In this document: positions 45,501 to 57,254 of the stretch, in pieces | Layout: each line of letters opens with the position of its first letter | How positions within the stretch are numbered: the first letter of the stretch is position 1 | NCBI GenBank assembly: GCA_946811185.2 | Contig: OX328113.1 | Coordinates: 22,791,521-22,855,520, forward strand | Length of the DNA: 64,000 nt | Direction of reading: 5' to 3' | Source of the DNA: Hippopus hippopus | Lineage: Eukaryota; Mollusca; Bivalvia; Cardiida; Cardiidae | Made by a program: the position numbers and the translations under genes | The notes under the pieces: generated by a model | The model's input: the letters and a program-made list of their open reading frames with translations, nothing else | Database searches by the model: none | What the model was told of the DNA's origin: nothing

Positions 45501-48500
45501 CATGCACTTCTTTCTAAGAAATAAAGTATCCTTTTCACACAAATGAAACAAGAAATTATGATAGATTACACCTCTATAAAAAGATATAATTTACAAAAGT
45601 TTCTTTGTCCTCTTTAAGGCTTTTTGTAAAAATGACAAGTAACTTGTTCACTTGTTGATACCGGCTTTAAGCAGATTGAAGGCAATTTTATGTTTGATTT
45701 AAAGAAAACAAGCCGCAAGTTCTATAATTTGACAATGACAACTTCTACCCATTTGGCGCTTTTGTGTAGAATTTCACACCAATTCAACAATTAAACCCAA
45801 AACCGAACATTGAGCCCTAACACCAACTACATGTAAATGTGCACAAAGAATGGGAATAAAGTGATTGAAGTATAGCACTTTTGATGTATCATTATTAACT
45901 GAGCCATGCTCTGTGAAAAGAGGGTTTAATGCATCTGCAAATAGTATCTACACATGTCAGCCTGCGCAGTATGCCCAGGCTGACCTGGGTTGAACATTTT
46001 TGCTATTGGCAAAGGACTAGTCTACCTCATGATTTAGTTGAGTGTTAAACAAAATTGATTTTATAGATTGATGATTACACGATGACTTGCTTGGTATAAT
46101 GCATCAAAGAGATGCAGTAAACCCCCCTTTTGGCAGACTGCCGCTCAACTGTATTGTTTAGAGGGATCCTAATGGTCTTGAACATATTTTTTCATATCAG
46201 ATAAAATATGGTTATCAGTTATATATTTAGAAATCAGACATGTTCAAGACTAGTAAAATCAGTTTTATTTTTTTAGTATGTTAGTTTTATTGTATCTTGG
46301 GGGTTTTTTATGTTGCAATACATAAGCAAAAATTATATTGAAACTGATTCCTCATGAATAACTATGTCTCAGCAGTTTATGGCCTCAATGATAAGATCTA
46401 TATTTTGAGTGGGGTAAGGAGATTTTTTGAAGGATGATTCGAGTCAGTCTAGCCTATCTCTAAAATATAAATGCCTAAAGAACAAATTGTTGCAGTAAAT
46501 ACATAACTAACAATAAAAGAATATTTAAACAGGGTGCAATCCCCAAAGTATGTTTACATTATTTACACATGAAAGTAGAGCATATGAAACTTGTTTAGAA
46601 AGGCATGATGTTTTTTCATGCCACCCTATCTTTATAATTTCTGATTATTTCTACATTATGAGTTGTACCAAGACTTTATAATATTTCTTTCCATATTTAC
46701 TACTAATCGCTATTAATTATGTAAAATTACCTTACATTAATAGTGAATCATTGCTTTTTTCTCAAATGTATTTTACAGCCACTAAATATACAACAAACAT
46801 TGCTTATCAACGTAAAGTAGACTGTATTTGCTTAATGGAAACTCAGCTGATTTCATTAAATCATACAAGGGAATGACAAGAGTCATTTAAATCTTGCATA
46901 TAAACTAAAAAAAAATTTCTTTTCAAATGCTTTAGTTTGATAAAATTCAAATGCATGTACTTTGAAACTAAAAAGGATTCAACAATTACTGATATTTTTT
47001 TTTTTCTCTTCCTTTTGAAATTAACTTGCTTCAAGTCTTTTTTTTTTTTCTTCCATGACTAGTAATAATACATTCAACCACTAATTAGACTTTTTGAAAA
47101 TTTGTTACAATGTAATGAAAAAAAATTTAGGAGGTAGTTAGATAAAAATGTGTAAAATATTGTCATTGCCAAATGTTTCAAATTTGATGCTGAAAACTGC
47201 TGGCTTCACAAGGTGTTGAAACTCTCTCAAAAACAATGCTGTAGCAGCTGTCTCTAAAAATCCAGAGGAAATCCTGTTGCTTTCTCGTAAGTCCAATGTA
47301 TCTGCCTGTCACATATGTATCTTTTAAGCTAAAACTTGATGAATCCATGTCAGATTGTCACATCCTTTGTCATGCTAAATGACTGTTACTTTTCAATGCC
47401 CAATGGCTTAACATACATGTACATCCCATGACATACTCCTATACAACATAGGCATAATTTTCCTGAGGTTTAAAGGTGTTAGTCACAATAGAACAGCAAT
47501 ACTACAAATGTGCAATACAATGGTATTTCTAACATAAAACAATTCAAAACAGTCATCTACACATGCGTAAAGCAAAAGGCAATTTTTTTATAAGCTTGTA
47601 ACATTTTACGTAAGTACATGTATATCAATGCCTATCATATGAACACTGTTTATACCAATATAAGATTTTTAAATTTATATTTATCAGACAATTTAAATGA
47701 AAAAGAATCATTGCAATTATTTGTGTGGCTGCAATGTGACCATCTACCCAAAATCATCAAATTTCAACTGACTCAAAGTCCATGTATTTTATCTGACAAA
47801 AGGACATCAACTTCCAACATATACAGATGTCATTACGATTCATGCTTTATTCTTCCTTTCATCTTTCCAGACAAAATTAGCCTTTTTTTCTGAACATGTG
47901 TAAAACTCTTGTCTAAAGAATATCATATACATGTTATAAATATGATTCTAACATGACAAGTGAAATCAGCTCTATAATCACAATGCAACGGAAGCGTGGT
48001 AAAATTGATGTCATTCTATGTGAATTAGGTCGCACATGGCTGTTCCATGTCTCCACCATCAGATATTTTATCATGATGTACATCTAAATCAATTCTTCTT
48101 TGTCTTTAAAAGAGAGAAAATAAAATAACTATGAATGAAGATAGCGAACTGTTTACTTAAAATGTCCTTACACTTTAAATGTTTAATAATGATGTCATAA
48201 ATGATGTATGATTACATCACAAATGTGACGTTTACCCGTGAAAAAAAGCTGTGTTGTATGAAGACAAATTTTTTCTGTTTTTGAACTTGTTTCCCTTTAA
48301 TCATGTGTTGGTCATGTTAGAATTGATATAATCTTCGTTCTATCGTAGATGGTGTTCAATAAACCACGGTTGTGAGTTACGAGGCACAATGAATAATCCA
48401 GTTGGGCCTTCGCCCTCATGGTTTATTTCTTGCGTCTGATAACTTACAACTGTGGTTTATTGAATGACAAACCATGCTAAAAAGATGATTATTTCTTAGA

Positions 48501-51500
48501 TACAAATGTTTCATTCTACATATGATAATCTTGCAATGACTGCTAGAAGTCCTACATGCATAAATTGTAACATGCTGTACAAATATTACGTCACAAGAGA
48601 ATCTAATACTAAATAGGAAATGTATAAACATAGCATAAAACAAAAAGTCATTGTAAAACATTTTCTTCATACACCATGTAATAATCTAAACTTTACTTAA
48701 GCTATTTTTTGACAGCATACCGTGTAACTTATCTCAAATTGCCCTTAAAACCAAGATAGACGTTGTAAAAGGCCATTTGTATCACTCACAATCATTTTCA
48801 CATAAAGTTGGAAAACAGCCATTACTCCAATGGTAACTGGTTGATTTTGTCTCAGCTAGGCCTATATTCAGAGATTATATACCTTTATTTAGAATGTGAG
48901 TTCAAAACACAAATGTTTTCAAAAATTAACAGAGGTAAAGCAATCTTTGTGCATGAAATGATTATGTACCCCAATGAAAAATTAAAATGGACAACCGTAA
49001 CTTCCCTATACTTCATCATGCCTTTTACATTGTTGTATATATATATATGGGTCATGTGGGTCTATTAAAAAAACAAGAGGGCCATGATAGCCCTGTATCG
49101 CTCCACTGGCTAATAAGTAAAACCACTACATGCCAAACTTTACAATACTTAGCAAATTGGTTTTGAACATGAGACTCCTGAGACAGGACTAAAATTGGTA
49201 GCCCTAGTTCTTATGGTTAGTAACAAGAAGATTTTTAAAGTTTTCACTATATAAGCCCATGTAAAACTTCTGACCCCTGGAGTGGGATCGAATTCAACCC
49301 TACGGCTATAATTTGGGCACTCTTGGTAAAGGCCCACTAGATAAAGCTACATGCAAAATTTGGTAGCCCTAGGCTTTATGACCAAGTACAGGGAGATTTC
49401 TAAAGTTTTCACTACAGAAGCCCATGTAAAACTTGTGACCCCCCCAGGGCAGGGCCAAATTTGACCCCAGGGCTATAATTTGGGCACTCTTGGTACAGGT
49501 CCACTAGATAAAGCCACATGCAAAATTTGGTAGCCCTAGGCCTTATGGCTAGGTGCAGGGAGACTTCTAAAGTTTTCTCTATATAAGCCGATGTAAAACT
49601 TGTGACCCCCAGGGTGGGGTCAAATTTGACCCCAGGGCTATAATTTGGGCACTCCTGGTAGAGGCCCACTAGATAAAGCCACATGCAAAATTTGGTAACC
49701 CTAGGCCTTAAAGGTGGGTATTTAGATTTTTCACATCTCACCAAATTAAAAAATATATATATATCACTGAAATTTATATGAAAAAACAATGCAAATCATG
49801 AATAATTAAGAATCATAAATTACAAAAAAAAAATTTTTTTGATGGTGTTCCCTTAAAAGGCTACATAGCCTCTTAAGGTATTTTTAGATTTCGCGCCAGA
49901 AATCAAAAAAGCATTGTGGGAATGTCAAGTGACTGGCATGTGACTAATGATGCTTAAATTCCATAACATAACAAACATGTAATTATTTTCCATAATGTTT
50001 ACTACGTTTGAAGCTTTGTCTGTGTATTTCTGGTATGTAAATGAGCAAGTTGCTCATGTAAAAATAGAACGTGTTTCCCGTCGGTTTCGACCTGGGCCGT
50101 AGTAAATCTCTAATTTTTCTTGTTGTCTGATGGTTTTCGACTAATGGGTTTTTATGAATGAAAATTAAAAGGCTTTAGGAGTATAAGGATGATTTTTTTG
50201 TATTTTTGTAAAATTTTCGTCCCAAAATCTGAAGTGCCACCTTTAAGGCTAGGTAAAGGAAGATTTCTAAAGTTTTCTCTATAAAAGCCCATGTAAAACT
50301 TGTGATCCCAGGGCTATAATTTGAAGAAACTTGATAGAGGTCTACTAGATAAAACTACATGCCAAATTTGGTAGCCCTAGGCCTTATGGTTTCAGACAAG
50401 AAGATTTTCAAAGATTTCCAATATTTTCAAGTTTTGTTGCCATGGCAACCAGAGTTTTTAAAGGAATCAAATTCTTTCAAGAAATTCTAAAGAGAACCAT
50501 GGCAGGATCATTTCTGTGAAGTTTCATCAAAATGGGTAGTTTCAGAGAAGATGTTTGAAATAAAAGTTAACGCCTGCACGCACGGACGCACGACAGACAC
50601 CAGGCCATGACATAAGCCCGCTGGCCTTCGGCCAGTGGAGCTAAAAACAAAATGTGCCATACTTTTCTTATATCATTTTTCCATTTAATGTACTCTTTAC
50701 ATTTAAAAAGATGCCTATTGTTCTGTTGATAAAGATACTTGGTTTTTTTTTTATTTTTCAGTGCAATGTGGTGCATAATCTTGAATGTGCATCCATTTTC
50801 AATCCTTCACACCTGAAAACCAAAATTGTATTGCCAAAATTCTATAATATGGAGACAAGAAATTCAGATATATCCACTATCATAAACTGAAAAAATTCTA
50901 TTCATGAATAATTTTCCTATCACAATATTTTCAAACCTCATAAACAAAATCTTGGTGAAGGGAAGATTAAATCATACAGAGTTTAATTCTCATTTGCAAT
51001 TATATCTTACCCCTCATCTTGTTCATGTAGTGTTTTATTCTGGTTTTCATGTTGTATATCTACATTACCTAAATCATTTCTCTATCAAAAGGATAAGACA
51101 TTTTTAATAGTTTGATTAAAAGATCTTATGGGGAAAAGGAGTCATATTTTCATTTTATCTTTACAAGAAAACAAATCAAGCACTTTTTAACCCTTTACAA
51201 AACAACAAAATTTTTGACTTGTCCAAACTGAAAGCATTTGCAGACAACAAAATAAACATGACTCAAAAATTGAAACTTTAGAAGAGTAGAAAACATTGTG
51301 GGAAAAGGAGAAAATGCTGGTAACCAGCATTTTCTCCTTTTCCCACAATGTTTTCATAAGGCTTCTTCCTCTGGGTCGTAAAAACCAGGGATTGTTTGGT
51401 AAAGGGTTAACTCATTGACATTCAAACACAAACTAATCACTCTAGAGCATTCAGCTCTATACAACCTTGTAGAAAACAGAGCAACTGCTGGTTAAAAGCA

Positions 51501-54500
51501 ACTTATCCTTTTAAGAATTGCTTTACATACCACTGTAAAAAAGGTGTTATTGTTAGATTTTTCAAATGTTCTTCATTTGCAATCAATCTATACAGCTGTG
51601 AAAAAAGAGCACCGTACATTATGAAATAGATTTTCAAATACAAAGTACCGGGATTACCAATTTCTTCACTCAATTCTGTGATTTGTAAAGGTATTACATG
51701 AAAGTTAGAGTTTTATAGAAAATTCCATTGGAAAAATCTAAAAAAGTGAGTTTCCTATGAACTGTACTTTCTTCTTCTTTATCTTCTTTTTGAATAGTCA
51801 TTACCTGAGAATATTTTCAAACTTATAGCCTGCCATGGCAATGAATTAGATTGTTTGTAGTTAATGTAAAGACCCAAACAATACAATTTTATGACTGCTG
51901 TGGCCACAATATTTCTAGAAAAAGTGGACTGTAGATTTAGGATCCATCTACACATTTACTGCAGTCTAATCTTAATTTACAAAATTCAAATACACTGCAA
52001 AAGTAAGAGGGTAAATGGCCCAAAAGCACCCACCTGAGTAAACTCATCTATAATTGATAAAGCTGAAGAGATCCTGGTTGTAATGATGTAAAACATGTGA
52101 GTGTTAGTGACCTACTTTCTTACCAATTTGACCTATTTTTCAATTGTCAGAAATATCAAGGAAGCATTTGCAGTATTTTATGAGTATCAGACTGAACATG
52201 ATTGTGGCCTCTAGACTGCACAAAAGGTCTTAAAATGTCCCAATGACCTATTACTTGACCCAACATGATCCAATTTTGAACTTGTCTGAGATCATTAAGA
52301 CAGACATTTTGACATATTTTCATGAGTATCAAAATAAAAATGTGGCCTCTAGAGTGCACAAAAGGTTTTTCCAAGAAGTATCCCAAAATACCTATTTTTT
52401 GACATACACTTGTACTAGATTTCATAAAGACAGAAATTCTGACAGTGTTAGGAGTATTGGGCTGAAAATGTCACCTCCAGAGAGCACACAAGGTCTTTCT
52501 AGGTTTTGGCCAACTGACATACTTTTTAACCTGATGTGACCCAAGTTCAGCCTTGTCTGAGATATTAAGACAAACATTCTGACAAGTTTTAAGAGTATCA
52601 GACTAAAAGTTTGGCCACAAGAGTGCAAACAAGGTTTTTCTTATATTCAGCCCAGTGACCTACTTTTTGACCTGACATGACCTAATTTCTAACTAGTCCA
52701 ATATACAACCAATACAAACATTCTGGCAATGTTTCATGGGTATTTGGTTAAAAATGTGCCCTCTAAAGAGCACACAAGGTTTTTCTAAGATTTGGCGTAG
52801 TGACCTACTTGTAAGACTCAACGTGACCCAATATTGAAGGTGTTCGAGATATCATTAGGACAAACGTTCTGACCATTTTTCATGGCTGAAAATGTGGCCC
52901 CTGGAATGCACACAAGGGTTTTTCTTTTTTTCTTTTTTCTTCTTTTAAATTTGGCCCAGTGACCTACTTTTTGACCTGATGTAACCCAATTTCTAATCTG
53001 TCTGAGATATCATCAAGAAAAATATTCTGACCGAGATTCATGGGTCTCTGACTGAAAATGTGGCCTCTAGATTCGGTCCATCAATCTACCTTTTGACTCG
53101 ACATGAACCAATGTCAAACTCGTCCAAGATTTGATCAGGACAATCATTCTTACCAAGTTTCCTGAGTATCCATCTAAAAATTTGACCTTTAGAGTGCACA
53201 CAAGGTAATTGTTGACGACCACATGATGCATAATGCATGACAGACACCGCACACTCGCAAAAGTTTACCTTGAGTGCTTTGTGCTCAGGTGAACTAAAAA
53301 TTTCCCTTAGCATTGTAATAATTTACAACTCTTCTTTTGTATCTCAAACAAAACTTTAGAACCTAATTGATAAAAATCTTCCTAGATCCCCAATCTGTCT
53401 GTTAAACTGAAAATGTTCTGCATTTATATTTTAAACAGTTCAACTAATAGTGTCTCATTACTCTTGTCTACATTACGAGGAGAAAAAAAATCAACTTACC
53501 ATATCTTCATTTATCTTTTCCTGCAAATTAATAAGAAACAATGACTATATTACAAATACTCTTCATGTCAAGAATTCTTCAAAATGATAAACATTATAAT
53601 TAGCAATGTCTTTAATAAGTACATTGTATTCTGCCTTACAAGTTAGTAAATCCATTTGTGCAATTTAATCTTTTAATTTTGAAAATCTATTGCTCTTCCC
53701 TTTGATATTTTTTGTTTACATACATGTAGACTTGTTGCTGAAAAGAATGCATATACATGTAGCTGAATTTAAAAACATGTGCAATAAAATATATCTTAAT
53801 ATGTATCAGTGCCCTTACATCTTCATGTAATACTATTTTTCCAAATGTCAAGGGAGATGCAATCAAAGTTGTATTTTAAGTTTAAGAAAATTTTTTAATA
53901 TGTGATCTTTGCAATGCATTTCTATTCAGGAAAGAACAAATAAACCTTAACCTAACCGTGCAATAAAAAGGATAAGAATTTATTCAATCAGAATGAACGA
54001 CTTGAATTACTGGAAAATTGCAAAGCTATTTTTACAAAAATATCCTTAATAAAAATTAACTTAAATCATATTTCATACTACAATAATGATTGTTCTGAGA
54101 CCTACACTGTCCCCAAACACCTATCTTCGGCATTGATGGTATATACTTACAGATGAAAACAAACACACAATTCATTTTTTAGAAAATTAAAAAAACCCAC
54201 TTTCCACTTAAATACTTTGTTTTGCTTGTTTCTTACAACAAGTGTTAGTAACACTAAAGGTTAATTTCTTGTGTTTTGGAGGTGCAATCATTTTAGTCTA
54301 AATTCTTAAGACAGGAATAAACAGAAAACAGGACATGAGAGCACAAGCATGAATAACCTCATTTACATTTTTTCTGCAGTATATACTATGAAAAAAGCAA
54401 CTTGAACCAGAAAAACCATTACAGCTGTACACATCACCATTATGGATATGGATACAATACACAAAGGGCAAGACATGGTCCACAAGCAGGGATAATTGAA

Positions 54501-55570
54501 TGAATTAATACATATTTCAAACAATAGACAGTTACATGAATCCAATATTGACCTTATGAGAAACACAGTAAATTATTATTATTATTATTATTATAATCAA
54601 TTCTAAGACAGAAACAATTTGAAGAATCTGCAGCAAGTTTGTATATCAAAATGTTTTTACAAATATGAAGATATAGCAAATTTGGGCTTTGTAGATGGCA
54701 TAAATCAAGATCAGACTGCACAGGATGATCTTGGATCTATGCCATCGCCTAGTTTAGCCAAGCATACTAGATAAAATTTTTTATGAATTTCAGTTGATTG
54801 TATTCTATACCATTGAAAGAGGTAAAGTTTCGTATATATTGCTGAAAGAGTTAAATTACATGTGTACATAATAATATCTGTCCAGAATGTGTGGTCCTAT
54901 CTTGGGGCTACACAATCTAGTAATGAGAGATTAGACTAACAAGAAACATTCAGGAATTATGTGCTGTTAGGTTAAACCATAGCCCTCCTTTGTTTCTCAT
55001 GGACTCTTCATTCTGAAAGTCCCTTGAGTAATGCCAGAAAAACATGCTCCTTTAAAATAGCCATTTAAGCCAATCACGTTAATCAATGAAACAGATTGCA
55101 TATTACAGTATGACAACTTTGGCATCACTAAAAGCTAAGCTGACATAAACACTTAAATGCCAAACACTGACAACAGATACCTTCGCATCTACTCCTTTCG
55201 AGGAATCTGGTGGGGAAGTTGAGAGAGGGGGTTTGTTTGGAGACACAGTGTTTGTTTGCAACTCTTTAGGAGTGTTCTTCTCCTTATAATTTTCGAATGT
55301 GTCTTCTTCAACTTGGCTCTCTTTATCTTCTGTCTCTTCTGTTTTAATCTTATCATCTTTATTGACCTTAATACTTTTTTCCTTATCAACAACTGGAGGA
55401 ATTTCACTGACGTAAAGTTTGTCTTTACCATTGGTTTTGTTATTCTTTTTTACCTCTGATTTTTTCTTTGTCTTTGCATCATTATCTTGCTTCTGTTCTG
55501 CAGATGGTTTTTTATTTAGTTCTGTGCCAGGTGGGATAGGTGTAGTCTTTTCTTTAGATAGAAATTCTTC
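33209..55570 (-). CDS. IQ-motif-rich calmodulin-binding-type protein, 5'-incomplete multi-exon model
   Basis: Model joins 55181-55570, 53500-53520, 51011-51081, 41985-42111 and 33209-39514, with phases 0, 0, 2, 0 and about 2300 residues in the window. The N-terminal part is Lys/Glu/Asn-rich and probably disordered. The rest is a long array of IQ motifs, which bind calmodulin or related light chains as helices in known families such as ASPM and unconventional myosins. No calponin-homology, motor or kinase domain is visible, so an ASPM identity cannot be claimed; the first exons are outside the window. Function is unknown beyond predicted calmodulin binding. Exon linkage upstream of the giant exon is inferred from sites and phase only. 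Confidence 0.65.
39515..41984 (-). other. Intron of the IQ gene
   Basis: Bounded by donor CAG|GTATAATAAT at 41984 and acceptor ACTGTCTAG at 39515. Holds a poly-G run at about 40684-40696 and, near 40910-41200, a relic of a dispersed repeat (GTTGTCTGCGTCGTCTGCC, AAACTTGGATAAGTTGTTAA). Otherwise nothing recognised. Confidence 0.5.
41985..42111 (-). CDS. IQ gene, penultimate exon
   Basis: Encodes EGQQHDTWDDPNEQTEQSHN, then PRNSTPASAREARLRDEQRQ and AQ, leading directly in frame into the first IQ motif of the giant exon. Donor GCTCAG|GTATAA. Two acceptors overlap in TCATCAGAGAGAGGG: one at 42112-42113 (exon from 42111) fits the phase-2 exon at 51 kb, the other at 42114-42115 (exon from 42113) would fit the phase-0 microexon if the 51-kb exon is skipped. 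Polar, likely disordered. Confidence 0.65.
42900..42975 (+). repeat. GA-rich microsatellite
   Basis: Runs of GAGAGAGAGAGA and AGAGAGAGAGG interrupted by CTGAGAAGA and GGCA. Confidence 0.8.
45905..46150. mobile_element. MITE, CAGCCTGCGCAGGCTGAC family (copy 3, most complete)
   Basis: Left end GTGAAAAGAGGGTTTAATGC mirrors right end ATGCAGTAAACCCCCCTTTT. The core is GTCAGCCTGCGCAGTATGCC then CAGGCTGACCTGGGTTGAAC. GACTTGCTTGGTATAATGCA precedes the right end as in copies 1, 2 and 4. Confidence 0.7.
48025..48103 (-). CDS. Candidate alternative last exon of the IQ gene (or of a short nested gene)
   Basis: Acceptor TTTTCTCTCTTTTAAAG|A is followed by 25 codons (QRRIDLDVHHDKISDGGDME then QPCAT) and TAA. 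It needs a preceding exon ending in phase 2, which exactly suits the exon at 51011-51081 (GG|A completes Gly). This gives a short isoform lacking every IQ motif. It is supported by site quality and phase only. Confidence 0.45.
48355..48464. mobile_element. Small palindromic MITE
   Basis: TTCAATAAACCACGGTTGTG at the left is mirrored, with two mismatches over about 25 bp, by the end at 48440-48464. The loop contains GGGCCTTCGCCC, itself a hairpin. Confidence 0.6.
49070..50648 (+). mobile_element. Tandem-core element with complementary ends, copy D (GCTCCACTGGC type)
   Basis: Starts AACAAGAGGGCCATGATAGC and reads GCTCCACTGGC; ends GCCAGTGGAGC at about 50632-50642 then TAAAAA, the exact reverse complement. 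The core is tandem units of about 170 bp with GGTAGCCCTAGGCCTTATGG, AAAGTTTTCTCTATATAAGC and CCACTAGATAAAGCCACATG, then CCATGGCAACCAGAGTTTTT, GCACGGACGCACGACAGACA and the hairpin CTGGCCTTCGGCCAG. Interrupted by an inserted element at 49711-50243. Confidence 0.7.
49711..50243. mobile_element. MITE inserted inside copy D
   Basis: AAGGTGGGTATTTAGATTTT at the left is mirrored by AAAATCTGAAGTGCCACCTT at the right (about 15 of 20 positions agree), flanked by TA on both sides (49709-49710, 50244-50245). Removing it restores the host repeat phrase around CTAGGCCTTA / GGCTAGG. 533 bp, no coding capacity; TA duplication suggests a Tc1/mariner-type mobiliser. Confidence 0.65.
51011..51081 (-). CDS. IQ gene exon (RNDLGNVDIQ...)
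   Basis: Acceptor TATCCTTTTGATAG|AGA and donor GAGGG|GTAAGA bound 71 bp encoding 23 residues (RNDLGNVDIQHENQNKTLHE then QDE) plus two bases of a Gly codon. Phase 0 in and phase 2 out match the microexon upstream and the alternative downstream acceptors. Hydrophilic like its neighbours. Confidence 0.6.
51187..51410 (+). mobile_element. TTAA hairpin MITE with perfect 65-bp palindrome
   Basis: TTAA at 51187-51190 and 51407-51410. Positions 51290-51354 form a perfect palindrome with 32-bp arms and one central base (arm ends GGAGAAAATGCTGGT). Best preserved copy in the window; lies in an IQ gene intron, less than 110 bp from the preceding exon. Confidence 0.85.
52005..53300 (+). mobile_element. 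Tandem-core element, copy E (GACCTACTTTTTGACC core)
   Basis: Starts AGAGGGTAAATGGCCC with CACCTGAG and ends GTGCTCAGGTGAACTAAAAA. About nine units of roughly 130-150 bp are similar to copy C (GTGGCCTCTAGAGTGCACA, TGAGATATCATCAAGA). Ends 200 bp from the IQ gene microexon. Confidence 0.65.
53500..53520 (-). CDS. IQ gene 21-bp microexon
   Basis: TTATTAATTTGCAG|GAA and ATATG|GTAAGTTG bound exactly seven codons (EKINEDM), phase 0 on both sides, so it can be included or skipped without changing frame. Both splice sites are strong. In line with the charged composition of its neighbours. Confidence 0.6.
54573..54594 (+). repeat. ATT microsatellite
   Basis: About seven ATT units. Confidence 0.8.
54690..54855. 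mobile_element. MITE, GATCAGACTGCAC family
   Basis: TAGATGGCATAAATCAAGAT, CAGACTGCACAGGATGATCT, then TTGGATCTATGCCATCG, and a right end GAAAGAGTTAA. The central palindrome is partly deleted. Confidence 0.55.
55181..55570 (-). CDS. IQ gene exon, Lys/Glu-rich N-terminal segment
   Basis: 390 bp, phase 0 at both ends, acceptor GTGGCTTATACAG|GAA after a pyrimidine-rich tract and donor GATGCGAAG|GTATCT. It encodes 130 residues (EEFLSKEKTTPIPPGTELNK ... DSSKGVDAK) of low-complexity, highly charged sequence with no known domain. Preceding exons were not found before the window end. Confidence 0.65.
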
Positions 55571-56008
55571 CTGTATAAGCCACGGCAAGCAGAAAGAGGA
55601 GAAAAAGAAGAAAAAGAAGGATTGTGCAGTGATATATCTAGCAAATATACATCTACAGAAAAACTCTACCATCTATACCATCACTTACACTACAGTCCTT
55701 ATGATTTCAAACCCTCATTAGATCAAGTAGTTGATTTATCTTACAATAAAATCTGTCATTATTTCAAATGCTATAATTCTAATTCATCTCTAAATCAGAT
55801 GGCTTTGCCAAAACTGAACATTTCCATAGACAAAAAAAAATTACCAGCAGTTTTGACTGCTCGACTAAGTAAAGTCTTCATCTTACTAATGTAAAAAGAT
55901 AAGAAACCAAATTATTTGCACCTTTTTTCTTACTGCAAAAGGTGCTAATTACTGGTTACTAAACAATCTTTTTTTAACTTCCCATTAATAAAAGCTCTGT
56001 TCAATCTT

Positions 56009-56240
56009 TGTTTTACTTTTAACCAAACAAAAAAATTTTAGACTTGTCCAAATTTAGTATTTGCAGACAACAAATTTGAATGTGACTAAAAAGCTGAAAT
56101 TTCTCTTTGGAAGTGTAGAAAATAAATTGTGTGAAAAGGAGAAAATGCTACTTACCAGCATTTTCTCCTTTTCCTACAATGTTTTCAAAAGCCTTCTTCC
56201 TTAAGATCATTAAAACTCAGGACTGTGAAGTAAAGGGTTA
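56009..56240 (+). mobile_element. TTAA hairpin MITE
   Basis: TTAACCAAACAAAAAAATTT at the left and GTGAAGTAAAGGGTTAA at the right. Hairpin GAAAAGGAGAAAATGCTACT / ACCAGCATTTTCTCCTTTTC, nearly perfect. Confidence 0.7.
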
Positions 56241-56295
56241 AATGCTACTACTTGAACACCACCTTTTTTTTCTTGCACCAGTCATGTTGCAAAAG

Positions 56296-56642
56296 CATTG
56301 TAAAACAAGAGGGCCATACTGGTCATATAACTTTCACCAGAGTAAACAAGAACTATGTTGAGATTACTCAAGTCAAGTTTAAATACAATCTGACTTTTGA
56401 TTCTGCAGGAGAAGATTTTTCAAGCTTTTTGATAAAAATAGTATCAGTGGCCACCTTTGTCTCATGACCAGACTTTTAATGTGAATTTTCACTGTACCAT
56501 CCACAGACTCTATTTGTATGGATTATTTGAAATTTACTGACAGTTCATGGAAACATAATTTTTATATTACACAATATATGACAGACACCTTACCCAGCAC
56601 AAGAGCTCTGCTTGAGCTCTTTATACTCAGGTGAACTGAAAA
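56296..56642 (+). mobile_element. Short derivative of the complementary-end element, copy F
   Basis: Starts AACAAGAGGGCCATACTGG and TTTCACCAGAGTAAAC; ends with GAGCTCTGCTTGAGCTC and CTCAGGTGAACTGAAAA. Only 350 bp and no tandem core, so it shows which parts of the family persist when the core is lost. Confidence 0.55.
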
Positions 56643-56694
56643 CAGTGCAAGTCTTTCCTAATCTCTGTTGAAACAAAATTTATTACCTTCTGAA

Positions 56695-56950
56695 ATTGTA
56701 TATCAGTCATTCTCTGTGAAAAGGTGGTTTAATAAGCTTTATTGAAATATACAAAAAGTATAGACCCATATCAGTCTGAGCAGTCCATGCAGGCTGACCT
56801 GGGTTGATACTTTCTGCTGTAGATCAACTTTCTGCATGTCAAAGACTTTCTCCCTTATGATTCAGCCGAGTTTAAGACAAAACAGATCCAAGTTATAAGG
56901 CGACTTGCTCGGTACAACACATAGTAAAGATGAAATCTTATTTTCCCTGA
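56695..56950. mobile_element. MITE, CAGCCTGCGCAGGCTGAC family (copy 4)
   Basis: GTGAAAAGGTGGTTTAATAA, CAGTCTGAGCAGTCCATGCA, GGCTGACCTGGGTTGATAC, then GACTTGCTCGGTACAACAC. Confidence 0.6.
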
Positions 56951-57254
56951 GCCCTGTTGATTTGTAACAGAAAGACCTGAGACAATAATGAGCACACCAA
57001 CACACACTAAAGCTGTACTCTAAGCCATTAAAACACAAATACGTGTATTTTACGCCATTGACCTAGGCAGTTTTTAAACACAATGTGGGAAAACAATTGC
57101 TTGTAAAAAACAAGCAATTACTCCTTGTTCAACAATAATTTTACTTTCAATTAAATGCTTTGCCCTTATGTCTCTTTCACTATATACCAAAGATTTGGTA
57201 ATGGGCCAACAGCCATTTAGTTACAATAGCAACAGCAAGGCATTCAAAGCAAAC

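Larger units (their letters stand above)
42112..48024 (-). other. Intron region of the IQ gene (long)
   Basis: Contains a GA-rich tract (42900-42975) and a MITE at 45905-46150. An acceptor-like TTTTTTCAAAATTATTTCAG on the plus strand near 44505 has no coherent exon behind it. Mostly AT-rich unique-looking sequence. Confidence 0.35.
53521..55180 (-). other. IQ gene intron
   Basis: Between donor GCGAAG|GTATCT and acceptor TTTGCAG. Contains an ATT microsatellite (54573-54594) and a GATCAGACTGCAC-family MITE (54690-54855). Nothing else recognised. Confidence 0.5.

Noticed and set aside
55830..55885. Possible first exon MKTLLSRAVKTA ending in G|GTAATT
   Set aside because: Ends in phase 1, while the exon at 55570 begins in phase 0 and would run into a stop if joined.
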